Assembly (NCBI GenBank): GCA_036397755.1
Contig: DASWII010000057.1
Span: forward strand, 1-32,569
Direction of reading: 5' to 3'
Length of the DNA stretch: 32,569 nt
Origin: CAMYLY01 sp036397755
Lineage (GTDB): Bacteria; Gemmatimonadota; Gemmatimonadetes; Gemmatimonadales; GWC2-71-9
Below the pieces are notes generated by a model that saw only the letters and a program-made list of their open reading frames with translations, was not told where the DNA came from and did not search any database. Shown piece by piece: positions 8,770 to 16,576 of this stretch. Each line of letters begins with the position of its first letter. Within the stretch, counting starts at the first letter, position 1. The position numbers were made by a program, and so were the translations under genes.

Positions 8770-9564
8770 TCAGTTTACCGCCCGCGCCATCCCGCCATCA
8801 ATCTGCAAAGATGTTCCCGTGATGTATGCGGCGCGCGACGACGCCAGGAAGGCGACGAGCGAACCGAACTCCGCCGGATCGCCGATACGTCCCATCGGAA
8901 TGTCTGCCATGAGGTGCTCGCGGATCTCGGACCGGGGTCGGTCTTGCTGCCGCGCCAGTCGGTCGACGATCTCGTCGACGCGTTCGGTTCGCATGTAGCC
9001 CGGGCACACCACGTTGACCGTCACCCCGTCCCGCGCGACCTCGTCCGCCAGACACTTCGCGAAGCCGGTCAGTCCGGCGCGAGCCGTCGTCGAGAGGATC
9101 AGGTTCCCGAGCGGCTGTTTCGCCGCGATGCTGCTGAGCATGATGACCCGGCCCCACCCGCGCGCCCGCATCGCCGGCACGGCGGCGCGGCACAAGTGGA
9201 TCGCCGAGAGGAGGTTCGACTCCAGAGCAGTCTGCCACGCGTCCGACGCCGCGTCTGCAAAGCTGGTTGCCGGCGGCCCCGCGGCGTTGGTGAACAGGAT
9301 GTCGACGGAACCGAGCGCCTCCACCGCGCGTCTCACGAGCCCCGCCGCCTGGTCCGGCTGGGTCACGTCGGCGGGGAGGCCGACAATGGTCGTACCAGAG
9401 GCGCGATTGCGGACCGACTCGACCGCTCGGTGGAGCTGATCCGCATCTCTTCCGTTCATTGCCACGGCACACCCTTCCGCGGCCAATGCCTCGACGGCCG
9501 CCAAGCCCAACCCTCGACTCGAGCCACACACCAATGCCGTTCGATTGTGCAGTTCGAGGTCCAT
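8770..9564 (-). CDS. SDR family oxidoreductase with atypical catalytic residues
   Basis: A 264-residue FabG-like short-chain dehydrogenase. The nucleotide-binding loop is CGSSRGLG, and ILFTNAAG, Asn117 and MLSSIA (Ser145) are in their usual places. The active-site Tyr-x-x-x-Lys is missing: counting from Ser145, the Tyr position is Ser158 and the Lys position Arg162 (STTARAGL). The C-terminus is conventional (VCPGYMRTERV, TGTSLQIDGG). This matches a known BKR-like SDR subgroup that lacks the canonical tetrad, so oxidoreductase activity should not be assumed. ATG 9564 with GGAGG four bases upstream. It is the first gene of the minus-strand tdh-kbl unit, which may link it to threonine or 3-keto-acid metabolism, but that is only context. 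Confidence 0.88.
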   Translation of the reverse strand: MDLELHNRTALVCGSSRGLGLAAVEALAAEGCAVAMNGRDADQLHRAVESVRNRASGTTIVGLPADVTQPDQAAGLVRRAVEALGSVDILFTNAAGPPATSFADAASDAWQTALESNLLSAIHLCRAAVPAMRARGWGRVIMLSSIAAKQPLGNLILSTTARAGLTGFAKCLADEVARDGVTVNVVCPGYMRTERVDEIVDRLARQQDRPRSEIREHLMADIPMGRIGDPAEFGSLVAFLASSRAAYITGTSLQIDGGMARAVN

Positions 9565-9681
9565 CGAACCTCCGGATCTCTTTGCGCAGTGGACGGTATC
9601 AAGCGGGCGGGTAACTTGCGGGTGCGTGGAGAGTCGGGCAAGGGTGGATGGTGTGGGTCCCTCTTCCTCAGGAGCCGAGGC

Positions 9682-9687
9682 TATATT
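9682..9687 (+). promoter_or_regulatory. Candidate -10 element of tldD, possibly leaderless
   Basis: TATATT lies seven bases before the GTG start of tldD in a G+C-rich divergent spacer. If it is the -10 element, transcription would begin at or next to the start codon and the mRNA would have no leader. No convincing -35 hexamer lies 16-18 bases upstream, and a possible CAGGAG ribosome site (9669-9674) lies too far from the start to be ideal. Confidence 0.3.
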
Positions 9688-9693
9688 CGCACG

Positions 9694-11328
9694 GTGTCAA
9701 CCGACCCAAGGCCACCGCGGCTGGCGTCCGTGTCGCGGCGGGACTTCGTCCACGGCTCGTCGGCGGCGGTCGCGGCGCTCGCCGCGGTTCCCGTACACGT
9801 CCGCGGGATCGAACCGGACCCGCGGGCGGCGCAGTCGCCCGATTCGCAATTCCGGATGCTTGCCATGATCGGGCTCGATGCCGCCCGAACCGCAGGGGCG
9901 TCCTACGCGGATGTGCGCGTGGTACGGCGCCGAGAGCAGGCGATGTCCACGCGCGACGATCGCGTAACCGGGCTCAGCGACGCGGAGTCGTTGGGGTGTG
10001 GCATCCGCGTATTGGTCAACGGCGCTTGGGGATTCGCGGCGTCCCGCGTCGTGACCATGGAGGAGGTTCGGCGGCTGGCGCAGCAGGCGGTGGACCAGGC
10101 CCGCGCCAATCGGCAGTCCGTCCGCCGGCCGGTCGAGCTGGCTCCCGTTCGGGCCTTCCCGGACAACCGCTGGGTCAGTCCCGTTCGTGAGGACCCCTTC
10201 GACGTCTCGCTGGACGAGAAGGTAGGATTGCTGCTCGGCGCGAACGCCGTTGCGCTCGGCGTGAGCGGCGTCCGCTTTGCGTCGTCCTCCATGCGCTTCG
10301 TGCGCAAGGAGTCGACGTTCGCCTCCACGGAGGGGAGCGTGATCGAGCAGACGGTCTATCGCAGCTATCCCCAGATGACCGTGACGGCCGTGGCGCGCGA
10401 CAACGCCGACTTTCAGTCGCGCGCCTCCGGCGAGATCGCGCCGCTCGGCCTAGGGTACGAGTACGTGCGCGCCGCCAACCTCGAAGAGCGCGCGTTGGTG
10501 TGGGGAGAACAAGCCGTCGAAAAGCTATCCGCGAGGCCGGTCGAGCCCGACCTCTACGACGTGATTCTCCACCCCAGCAACCTGTTCCTCACGATTCACG
10601 AGTCGATTGGACACGCGACGGAGTTGGATCGAGCCCTTGGGTATGAGGCGAACTACGCTGGCACCACGTTCCTGGCCCCGCCGGCGGACGTCCTGAACAC
10701 CTTCCGCTACGGACCGGAGATCATGAATGTGCAGGCCGACCGCACGCAGCAGGGAGCGCTTGCCACGGTCGGGTGGGATGACGAGGGAGTAGCGGCGGAC
10801 AGCTGGCCGCTCGTCAAGGCGGGTGTGTTCGTCGATTATCAGACCACCCGCGAGCAGGCGGGGTTGATCAGCGAGCACACCGGCATCTCGCGCTCCCATG
10901 GCTGCGCGTTCGCGCAGTCGTGGAACTCCGTGCCGTTTCAACGGATGCCGAACGTGTCCCTGCTCCCCGGGGAGGAGGGCCACACGTTGGACGACCTGGT
11001 GGCGGCCACCGAGAAAGGCATTCTTATTGCCGGGCGGGGCTCCTACAGCATCGATCAGCAGCGCTACAACTTCCAGTTCGGCGGTCAGGTGTTCATCGAA
11101 GTCCGCGACGGCAAACTCGTGGGCATGCTCAAGGACGTGGCGTATCAGGGGCGGACACCCGAATTCTGGAACTCGATGGACATGCTGGGTGGTGCGGCGT
11201 CGTACGAGCTGGGCGGGACGTTCGGGGATGCCAAAGGACAGCCGGCCCAGGCCAACGCCGTGAGTCATGGATGCCCGCCGGCCCGGTTCCGCAATGTTCG
11301 CGTGATCAACACGGGAGGAGCGAGTTGA
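9694..11328 (+). CDS. tldD: TldD-like metallopeptidase with Tat signal peptide
   Basis: Large subunit of a TldD/TldE-type metalloprotease that degrades unfolded peptides inside a closed heterodimer. GTG 9694 is chosen because it puts a twin-arginine signal (SRRDFVHGSSAA) near the N-terminus; the frame stays open to 8662, but that stretch is antisense to the SDR gene. The zinc motif HExxxH is HESIGH, His302-Glu303-His307. A C-terminal GDAKGQP block puts Asp512 where I expect the third ligand Cys of classic TldD. Length is 544 residues, longer than E. coli TldD mainly because of the signal region. The stop overlaps the TTG start of pmbA (TTGA), so the two subunits are co-translated. A Tat signal on TldD suggests export, unlike the cytoplasmic E. 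coli protein. Confidence 0.9.
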   Translation: MSTDPRPPRLASVSRRDFVHGSSAAVAALAAVPVHVRGIEPDPRAAQSPDSQFRMLAMIGLDAARTAGASYADVRVVRRREQAMSTRDDRVTGLSDAESLGCGIRVLVNGAWGFAASRVVTMEEVRRLAQQAVDQARANRQSVRRPVELAPVRAFPDNRWVSPVREDPFDVSLDEKVGLLLGANAVALGVSGVRFASSSMRFVRKESTFASTEGSVIEQTVYRSYPQMTVTAVARDNADFQSRASGEIAPLGLGYEYVRAANLEERALVWGEQAVEKLSARPVEPDLYDVILHPSNLFLTIHESIGHATELDRALGYEANYAGTTFLAPPADVLNTFRYGPEIMNVQADRTQQGALATVGWDDEGVAADSWPLVKAGVFVDYQTTREQAGLISEHTGISRSHGCAFAQSWNSVPFQRMPNVSLLPGEEGHTLDDLVAATEKGILIAGRGSYSIDQQRYNFQFGGQVFIEVRDGKLVGMLKDVAYQGRTPEFWNSMDMLGGAASYELGGTFGDAKGQPAQANAVSHGCPPARFRNVRVINTGGAS

Positions 11329-12689
11329 GCCAGGTCTCCGCAACCGTGCTATCCGAGGACGACGCGCGGGAGTTAGCGAACCGCATCCTCGATCGAAGCG
11401 GAGCGGCGGAGGCCATTGTCCAACTGCGCTCGTCGGCCGATGGGTACACGCGGTTCGCGGCGAATGAAATCACGACCAGTGGTGACGCCACGGATGTGAC
11501 CGCGACCCTGAGCGTCCGTGTCGAAGGCCGCGAGGCCTCGGTGGAGTTCAACGCGTTCGACGACCAGACGCTCGTCAGCGCCGGCGAGCGCGCTCGTGCA
11601 ATGGCCGAGGTGCTCCCGGTGGATCCGGAGTTGCAAGAGCTGTTGGAGCAGCAGCGGTACCACGAGGTCGAAGCGTGGTTTGAGGCGACGGCCGGTTTGG
11701 ATCCGGCTGCACGGGCGGCATCCGTGCGGACGATGATCGCGCGGGCGAGTGGCGGTGGATTGGTCAGCAGTGGGTTTCTCGCTCGGCGCGCAAGCTCGGT
11801 TGCGGTGGCCAACACCATCGGGCTCTTCGCGTACCACCGTTCGACACTGGCATCGCTCACGACCACGGTGCGCACGCGGGCTGGCGACGGGTCCGGTTGG
11901 GCGGGCGATACGGGCGCCGACTGGGCGCGGATGCGGAGCCCCGATGACCTTGTGGAGCGCGCCGTCGACAAGGCAACCCGCAGTGCCGGCGCGACCGCCG
12001 TCGAGCCCGGCGCCTATACCGTGGTGCTGGAGCCCACCGCCGCCGGGAGCCTCCTGCAGTTGCTCGGGTTCGCCATGGATGAGCGCGCCGCTGAGGAGGG
12101 CCGCTCGTTCTTTGCGCGGCCGGGGGGAGGCACCAAGCGCGGCGAGCACGTCACGGCGAGCGGGATCTCGTTGGTCTCGGATCCGGGATCGCCGTTGCTT
12201 CGCACGCAGCCGTTCACCGATGACGGCCAGCCCTTGGCGCGGACGACCTGGGTGGAAGACGGCGTGCTGACGACGCTGTCCCGCAGTCGGGCATGGGCGG
12301 ATCGCACCGCGCGCCAGCCCATTCCGGCCGGCAACAGCCTCCTCTTGGATGCCGGCGGGAGCGGGTCCACCGACGATCTCGTCACGGGTGTGGAACGGGG
12401 GCTGCTCGTCACGCGGTTCTGGTACATCCGGAGCGTGGACGCGCGTTCGCTGCTCTACACCGGGCTCACCCGCGATGGGGTCTTTCTCATCGAGCGCGGT
12501 CGGGTGACCCGCCCGGTGAAGAACCTGCGATTCAATGAAAGCGTCATCCGCATGCTGGGCAGCGTGGACGCGGCGGGGGCACCCGTCAGGGTCGTCGCTT
12601 CGGAGTCCGGCGGCCTCGGCGCCGCGGTCGCGGTTCCGCCCCTCGTGGTTCGCGACTTCCAGTTCACGGCGCTTTCGGACGCCGTGTAA
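11325..12689 (+). CDS. pmbA: PmbA/TldE-like protease subunit
   Basis: Partner subunit of TldD; in the characterised complex it lacks the zinc motif and shapes the substrate tunnel. TTG 11325 is preferred: GGGAGGAG at 11313-11320 is four bases upstream and the first codons overlap the tldD stop. The frame is open far upstream but lies inside tldD. The 454-residue product has the PmbA layout: an N-terminal domain of alternating strands (YTRFAANEIT, SVRVEGREAS), GLFAYHRST in the middle and a C-terminal half with VVLEPTAAGSLL, a glycine-rich loop near PAGNSLLLD and VKNLRFNES close to the end. No HExxxH is present, as expected. No signal peptide is visible although TldD has a Tat signal. Confidence 0.9.
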   Translation: MSQVSATVLSEDDARELANRILDRSGAAEAIVQLRSSADGYTRFAANEITTSGDATDVTATLSVRVEGREASVEFNAFDDQTLVSAGERARAMAEVLPVDPELQELLEQQRYHEVEAWFEATAGLDPAARAASVRTMIARASGGGLVSSGFLARRASSVAVANTIGLFAYHRSTLASLTTTVRTRAGDGSGWAGDTGADWARMRSPDDLVERAVDKATRSAGATAVEPGAYTVVLEPTAAGSLLQLLGFAMDERAAEEGRSFFARPGGGTKRGEHVTASGISLVSDPGSPLLRTQPFTDDGQPLARTTWVEDGVLTTLSRSRAWADRTARQPIPAGNSLLLDAGGSGSTDDLVTGVERGLLVTRFWYIRSVDARSLLYTGLTRDGVFLIERGRVTRPVKNLRFNESVIRMLGSVDAAGAPVRVVASESGGLGAAVAVPPLVVRDFQFTALSDAV

Positions 12690-12701
12690 CCTCGCCCGCG
12701 A

Positions 12702-13511
12702 CTAGGACTTCTCCGCCACCAGCCATTCGGCGCGGTGGGGCATGGAGTCCTGTTTCCATCCCGCATAGCGAGCGCGGAAGTTCTCCGTCTCGAGCAGCAC
12801 GATCTCGTCGTCGCCGTCCACGGGCAAGATGCAATGCACGCCGTGGGGTACCGTGCTGGCTTCGAGATGGGTGAAGAACGCATCGACGGCGTCCAGCTCG
12901 AGCCCGATGAGACACACCGGGTCGACCACGACCAGCGCAGCCTGCAGTTCCGGAAACCATCCGCTTCCAGGGACGACCACGCATCCCTCGTAGTTAGCAG
13001 CCAGCGCCTCCGCCGCGGCGCGGGCTTCGGCAGCCTCCACCGCGTGGCCCTCACGTTCCATGAACACGACCGTCCATTCGTACGCCGCGAAATACAGCGA
13101 CGCGGGAATCGCGCGCGCGCCCACGACCAGCGCGATGCCATCCACCTCCTCCCACGGGCCAAAGGCTGTGAGCGGTGATGACCCAGACAGTCCCCAGTGC
13201 GTCGGCTCACGCTGCGCGTGCCGCAGGCGCACGTGACGCGCTCGCCACCGCCGAAACGCTGGAAGGTTGAGGCGGCGCATGATGGCTCGATCGACGTGCT
13301 CCAGCATCACGACTTCGGTGAGCACGAGCTGCTCGGCGGGGTCGACCTCGAGCTCGCGGACTGCCTCATCCGCGATCCCGAGGAGCTGGTCACGACTGAG
13401 CTGATCCTTGAAGTCCTCGATGCGCTGCAGAATGAACTCCTCGTACTCCTGTCGCAGTGATCGCTGCGGTGGTCGCCGCCGGGCGGGACGAGGTGCGGGG
13501 TCCCTCAGCAT
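12702..13511 (-). CDS. Uncharacterised protein, degenerate class I methyltransferase-like
   Basis: No confident family. The 269-residue product starts with an Arg/Pro-rich segment, then a charged helical region (about 20-100). From about residue 123 its pattern follows a TehB-type SAM methyltransferase: strand and loop at 127-137 (VVGARAIPASL) align without gaps to motif I, with an acidic Glu152 at the end of the next strand, a helix rich in Ala/Glu, and later VVVDPV at the motif-IV position. The glycines of motif I are mostly lost, so SAM binding is doubtful. ATG 13511 lies inside the end of the CDF transporter gene (7-base overlap), so the two are coupled. The stop is 12 bases from the convergent pmbA stop. 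The methyltransferase link is my own pattern match and needs structural confirmation. Confidence 0.7.
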   Translation of the reverse strand: MLRDPAPRPARRRPPQRSLRQEYEEFILQRIEDFKDQLSRDQLLGIADEAVRELEVDPAEQLVLTEVVMLEHVDRAIMRRLNLPAFRRWRARHVRLRHAQREPTHWGLSGSSPLTAFGPWEEVDGIALVVGARAIPASLYFAAYEWTVVFMEREGHAVEAAEARAAAEALAANYEGCVVVPGSGWFPELQAALVVVDPVCLIGLELDAVDAFFTHLEASTVPHGVHCILPVDGDDEIVLLETENFRARYAGWKQDSMPHRAEWLVAEKS

Positions 13512-14380
13512 GGCTCCACGTGCACGACGACCTCGTGGAGCTCCAGCGCGTCTCGGACGGACGCCTCGACGGCGTCGGCAACAGCATGGGCATCCGCGAC
13601 CGTTGCGGTGCCTTCGACTGCGATCGTGAGCTCGGCGAACCGGTGCGCGGCCGGTCCCCGCGAACGGATGTCATAGGCTCGGGCAACGCCGCCAATGGCC
13701 TCGGCCACCGACTGAATCTGTCCGGCGGGTACGGCCTGCTCGTCCACCAGGACTGGAATCGATCGCGCGAGGATGCCGTAGGCGAGCCACACGATCAGCG
13801 CCGCCACGCCTAGGGCGACGACCGGATCGGCCCACGGCCACCCGGCACGGGCGGCGAGAACGCCCAGCACCACGCCGACCGTAACGAACACGTCGGCCCG
13901 CGTATGCGCCGCGTCGGCCAGGAGAATCTCGCTGTGCAACTCGTGTCCTCTGCGATTCTCGTACCAGGCCACGATTGCGTTGACGCCGAGCGTGCCCAGC
14001 AGCAGCCCGAACTGCAGCGGCGTGATGGTGAGCGGCGTGGGACCGGCGGCGAGGCGTTGGACGGCGCCCTTGACGATCTCGAAGCCGCTGACGGAGAGGA
14101 ACATGACGATCGCGAGCGCGCCCAGCGTCTCGAACTTCTGGTGCCCGTACGGGTGATCTTCGTCGGGCCCGCGTGTGGCGACGGCAATAATGGCCAGACC
14201 GAGCACGTTGTTCATCGCATCCACGGAGGAGTGCACGGCATCGCCCAGTACGGACAGCGATCCCGAGCCGAGGCCAATAACAAACTTGGCCCCCACGACA
14301 CCAACGTTGGCAACGAGGAGGCCGGCAAGCACTCGACGGACTTGAATGTTGCGGTCGCGCGCCGTCCCGCCAGCGGACAT
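13505..14380 (-). CDS. Cation diffusion facilitator (CDF) metal efflux transporter
   Basis: Inner-membrane divalent-metal/proton antiporter of the CDF family. I place the start at ATG 14380 (MSAGGTARD), with GAGG eight bases upstream; the frame runs back to 14527, but the extra 49 residues are Arg/Ala-rich low complexity read through a GCGCG array. Signatures: DAVHSSVDAMNN in helix 2, DEDHPYGHQKFE after it, and DAAHTRADVF in helix 5, giving the two histidine/aspartate metal-site motifs, plus a cytoplasmic C-terminal dimerisation domain ending in VVHVEPC. The metal (Zn, Fe, Mn or Co) cannot be read from sequence. It overlaps the downstream methyltransferase-like gene and is divergent from thiE. 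Confidence 0.92.
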   Translation of the reverse strand: MSAGGTARDRNIQVRRVLAGLLVANVGVVGAKFVIGLGSGSLSVLGDAVHSSVDAMNNVLGLAIIAVATRGPDEDHPYGHQKFETLGALAIVMFLSVSGFEIVKGAVQRLAAGPTPLTITPLQFGLLLGTLGVNAIVAWYENRRGHELHSEILLADAAHTRADVFVTVGVVLGVLAARAGWPWADPVVALGVAALIVWLAYGILARSIPVLVDEQAVPAGQIQSVAEAIGGVARAYDIRSRGPAAHRFAELTIAVEGTATVADAHAVADAVEASVRDALELHEVVVHVEPC

Positions 14381-14470
14381 GCCTCCAACCTCGCGGTCGT
14401 CGGGGTCAGCTGTCAACTTGGCCCTCACTTGCCTCGCGCGCGCCGCTCGGCCACGATTCGCGGTGTGAAC

Positions 14471-14493
14471 GCGCGGCGCGGCGCGGCGCGGCG
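14471..14493. repeat. GCGCG pentamer array
   Basis: Between the divergent cdf and thiE starts the pentamer GCGCG repeats about four and a half times (14471-14493). It is probably a slippage-prone simple repeat in the 149-base spacer. No TPP-riboswitch consensus is visible beside it. Confidence 0.75.
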
Positions 14494-14529
14494 ACGCGAC
14501 CGCGGGTTTCTCTCGAGGAGTGTGCAAGG

Positions 14530-15162
14530 ATGCTCACGTCGGCACTCCGCTTGGTTGCCATCGCCGGGCCCCCGCAAGTCGCGCCGGAGCGGCTCGTCGA
14601 TGCATGCCGTGCCGCCGAGGCCGGTGGGGCCACGGCGGTGCAACTCCGCGTCAAAGGCATGGGGGCGGGCGCTCTGCTCCGTCACGCCGTCGCGATCCGG
14701 GAATCCGTGCACGTCCCCCTCTTCGTCAACGATCGAGCCGATGTGGCGGCTGCCGCCGGCGCATCGGGCGTGCATGTGGGGCAGGAGGATCTTCCGGTCG
14801 ACGCCGTGCGTGCCGCGTTCGGCGATGCGTTGCTCGTCGGCCTGTCGGTCGGAACGGACGCCGAGGCGGAGCGGGCACGGATCGTGACGCCCGATTACTG
14901 GAGCATTGGAGCGATCTACGGCACCGGGACCAAGCCGGACGCCGGACGACCGATCGGTGTCGAGGGGCTCTCGATCCTGCGCGTGATGGCGCCACCTGCG
15001 ACGCCGGTGATTGCCATCGGAGGCATCACGGCGGACAACGTCACCGCCGTGCTGGATGCCGGAGCGCAAGGGGTGGCCGTGATCGAGGCGATTTTCGGAT
15101 CGGGCGGGATCGAGCGTGCCGCGGCAACGATGCGCAGGCAGATCGACGCGGCGCTGGGCTAG
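14530..15162 (+). CDS. thiE: Thiamine phosphate synthase
   Basis: Condenses the hydroxymethylpyrimidine diphosphate and thiazole phosphate moieties to thiamine monophosphate. The 210-residue TIM-barrel protein shows the family order: QLRVK, FVNDRADVAAAAGASGVHVGQEDLP, GLSVGT, IGAIYGTGTKPDAG, IAIGGIT, then a final AQGVAVIEAIF. The last parts bind phosphate and pyrophosphate. ATG 14530 has GAGGAG at 14515-14520. It stands alone with no other thi gene in the window. It converges on mltG and the two TAG stops share one CTAG. Confidence 0.94.
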   Translation: MLTSALRLVAIAGPPQVAPERLVDACRAAEAGGATAVQLRVKGMGAGALLRHAVAIRESVHVPLFVNDRADVAAAAGASGVHVGQEDLPVDAVRAAFGDALLVGLSVGTDAEAERARIVTPDYWSIGAIYGTGTKPDAGRPIGVEGLSILRVMAPPATPVIAIGGITADNVTAVLDAGAQGVAVIEAIFGSGGIERAAATMRRQIDAALG

Positions 15163-16124
15163 GGAGAACGGATATCGCGGATGGCGTCGAGGTGCTCGGC
15201 GTACGTACGGGAAAACACATGCAGCCCGTCGACTCGCGCCACGAAATACAGGAAGTCCGTCTTCGCAGGATAGAGCGCCGCCTCCATGCTCGCGGCGCTC
15301 GGTGCACCGATCGGCCCGGGCGGCAGGCCGTCGATCGCGTAGGTGTTGTACGGTGAGCGGACGAACAGGTCACGCTCGAAGAGGCGCCGGCGCGCGTGCA
15401 GACCGTAAGCCACCGTGGGGTCGGCCTGGAGCCGCATTCCCCGTTTCAGGCGATTGTGGTACACCGACGACACGTACCGCCGGTCGCGCGGGTCCCGCAC
15501 CTCGCCCTCGATGATCGAAGCCAACGTCACGAGTTGATGTCGGGCGAAACCCAGGCTGTCGAGCCGCGCGTTCCATTCGGGCCGCCACTGCCGTTCGAAC
15601 TCCTCGACCATCTGGCGCACCACGTCGCCGGCGCGCGCGTCCCTGCGTACGAGATACGTGCTCGGATAGAGGTATCCCTCCAGCGTGGCGGCCGGTGCGC
15701 CGACGTGTGCGATGAGCATGCTATCCCGCGCCGCGACCATCAGGCTCTCGGCCGGGATTCCCAACTGGCGCTCCACGACGGAAGCCACTTCCTCGAGCCA
15801 AAGGCCCTCCGGCACCACAAGGCGCACCTCTGCCGGTCGGCCCGCGACCAGCACGGCCAGCACCCGGCGCACTGTGGATCGACTCGGGAGACTGTAGGTG
15901 CCCGCTTGGATCCGCCGGGCTTGCCCCGTGACGCGCGCGTAGAAACGGAAGAACCGGGGTTTGACGATGATCCCGCGGGCCTGCAGCGAGTCGATCACGG
16001 TGGCAAGGGTGGCGCCCCGGGGGATCGTCACCATCTCCGATGGGCCTTCCGGCTGCGCGACACACGCGCCCACGAGTGCCCCGAGACCGATGAGGAGGAC
16101 GTGGGGTGCGGTGCGCGGGTTCAT
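15159..16124 (-). CDS. mltG: Endolytic murein transglycosylase MltG (YceG-like)
   Basis: Cleaves nascent peptidoglycan strands in the periplasm and is thought to terminate glycan elongation. The 321-residue product has an N-terminal hydrophobic segment ending in LVGAC (Cys21), which reads as a lipobox rather than the usual single transmembrane anchor. A LysM-like region near 30-80 (TIPRGATLATVIDSL) is followed by VPEGLWLEEVA, LEGYLYPSTY and ASIIEGEV, with catalytic Glu206. The C-terminus has QADPTVAYGL, SPYNTYAIDGLPPGPI and a final KTDFLYFV block typical of MltG. The ATG overlaps the ruvX stop (ATGA). ruvX next to mltG is a frequent arrangement in bacteria. Confidence 0.94.
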   Translation of the reverse strand: MNPRTAPHVLLIGLGALVGACVAQPEGPSEMVTIPRGATLATVIDSLQARGIIVKPRFFRFYARVTGQARRIQAGTYSLPSRSTVRRVLAVLVAGRPAEVRLVVPEGLWLEEVASVVERQLGIPAESLMVAARDSMLIAHVGAPAATLEGYLYPSTYLVRRDARAGDVVRQMVEEFERQWRPEWNARLDSLGFARHQLVTLASIIEGEVRDPRDRRYVSSVYHNRLKRGMRLQADPTVAYGLHARRRLFERDLFVRSPYNTYAIDGLPPGPIGAPSAASMEAALYPAKTDFLYFVARVDGLHVFSRTYAEHLDAIRDIRSP

Positions 16125-16576
16125 CCCGAAACCCGATCGAGATAGTGCTGGAGCAGCACTGTGGCGGCCAACCGATCCACCTCGCCCTTGCGCCCGCGGG
16201 TCTTGCCTCCGAGCTCCCGGATCGCCCCATGCGCGCGGGCGCTGGTGAACCGCTCGTCGACGTATTCCACCGGCAGGCCCGTCTTGGTGGTGATGAGTGT
16301 CCCGACGTCACGTGCCTCGAGGGCGGCCGCGTCCTCGCGGCCCTCGGGCGTCAACGGAAGCCCGACGACGATGCCGACGGGCTGTGCCGCGTCGAGGTGA
16401 TGACGAAGCCGTTGCATGGGGAACCGCTGGCCCGCTCGCCGCTCGAGTGTGGCCAGCGGATGGGCGAGCCGCTGGTCGGGGTCCGAGAGCGCGAGGCCGA
16501 TCCGCCGTTCGCCGATGTCGATGGCAAGGAGCGGGCCGTCGCGTGGCAGGGTCGGGACGGTGCCGCTCCCCGTCAT
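16121..16576 (-). CDS. ruvX: Putative pre-16S rRNA nuclease / Holliday junction resolvase RuvX (YqgF)
   Basis: RNase H-fold nuclease of the YqgF family, 151 residues, involved in 16S rRNA 5' end processing and formerly called a Holliday resolvase. The acidic catalytic residues are in LAIDIGERRIGLAL (first Asp), VDERFTS (Glu) and DRLAATVLLQ (Asp); VVGLPLTPEG is also typical. ATG 16576 overlaps the rho stop as ATGA, and its own stop overlaps the mltG start, making a tight rho-ruvX-mltG operon. Confidence 0.94.
   Translation of the reverse strand: MTGSGTVPTLPRDGPLLAIDIGERRIGLALSDPDQRLAHPLATLERRAGQRFPMQRLRHHLDAAQPVGIVVGLPLTPEGREDAAALEARDVGTLITTKTGLPVEYVDERFTSARAHGAIRELGGKTRGRKGEVDRLAATVLLQHYLDRVSG

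Noticed and set aside
8662..9693. N-terminal extension of TldD by about 340 codons
   Set aside because: It is antisense to the SDR gene, low in family pattern, and would bury the Tat signal.
14381..14527. 49-residue N-terminal extension of the CDF transporter
   Set aside because: Arg/Ala-rich and reads through the GCGCG array; ATG 14380 has a better ribosome site and matches family length.
14381..14529. TPP riboswitch before thiE
   Set aside because: No thi-box consensus such as CTGAGA was found in the spacer.
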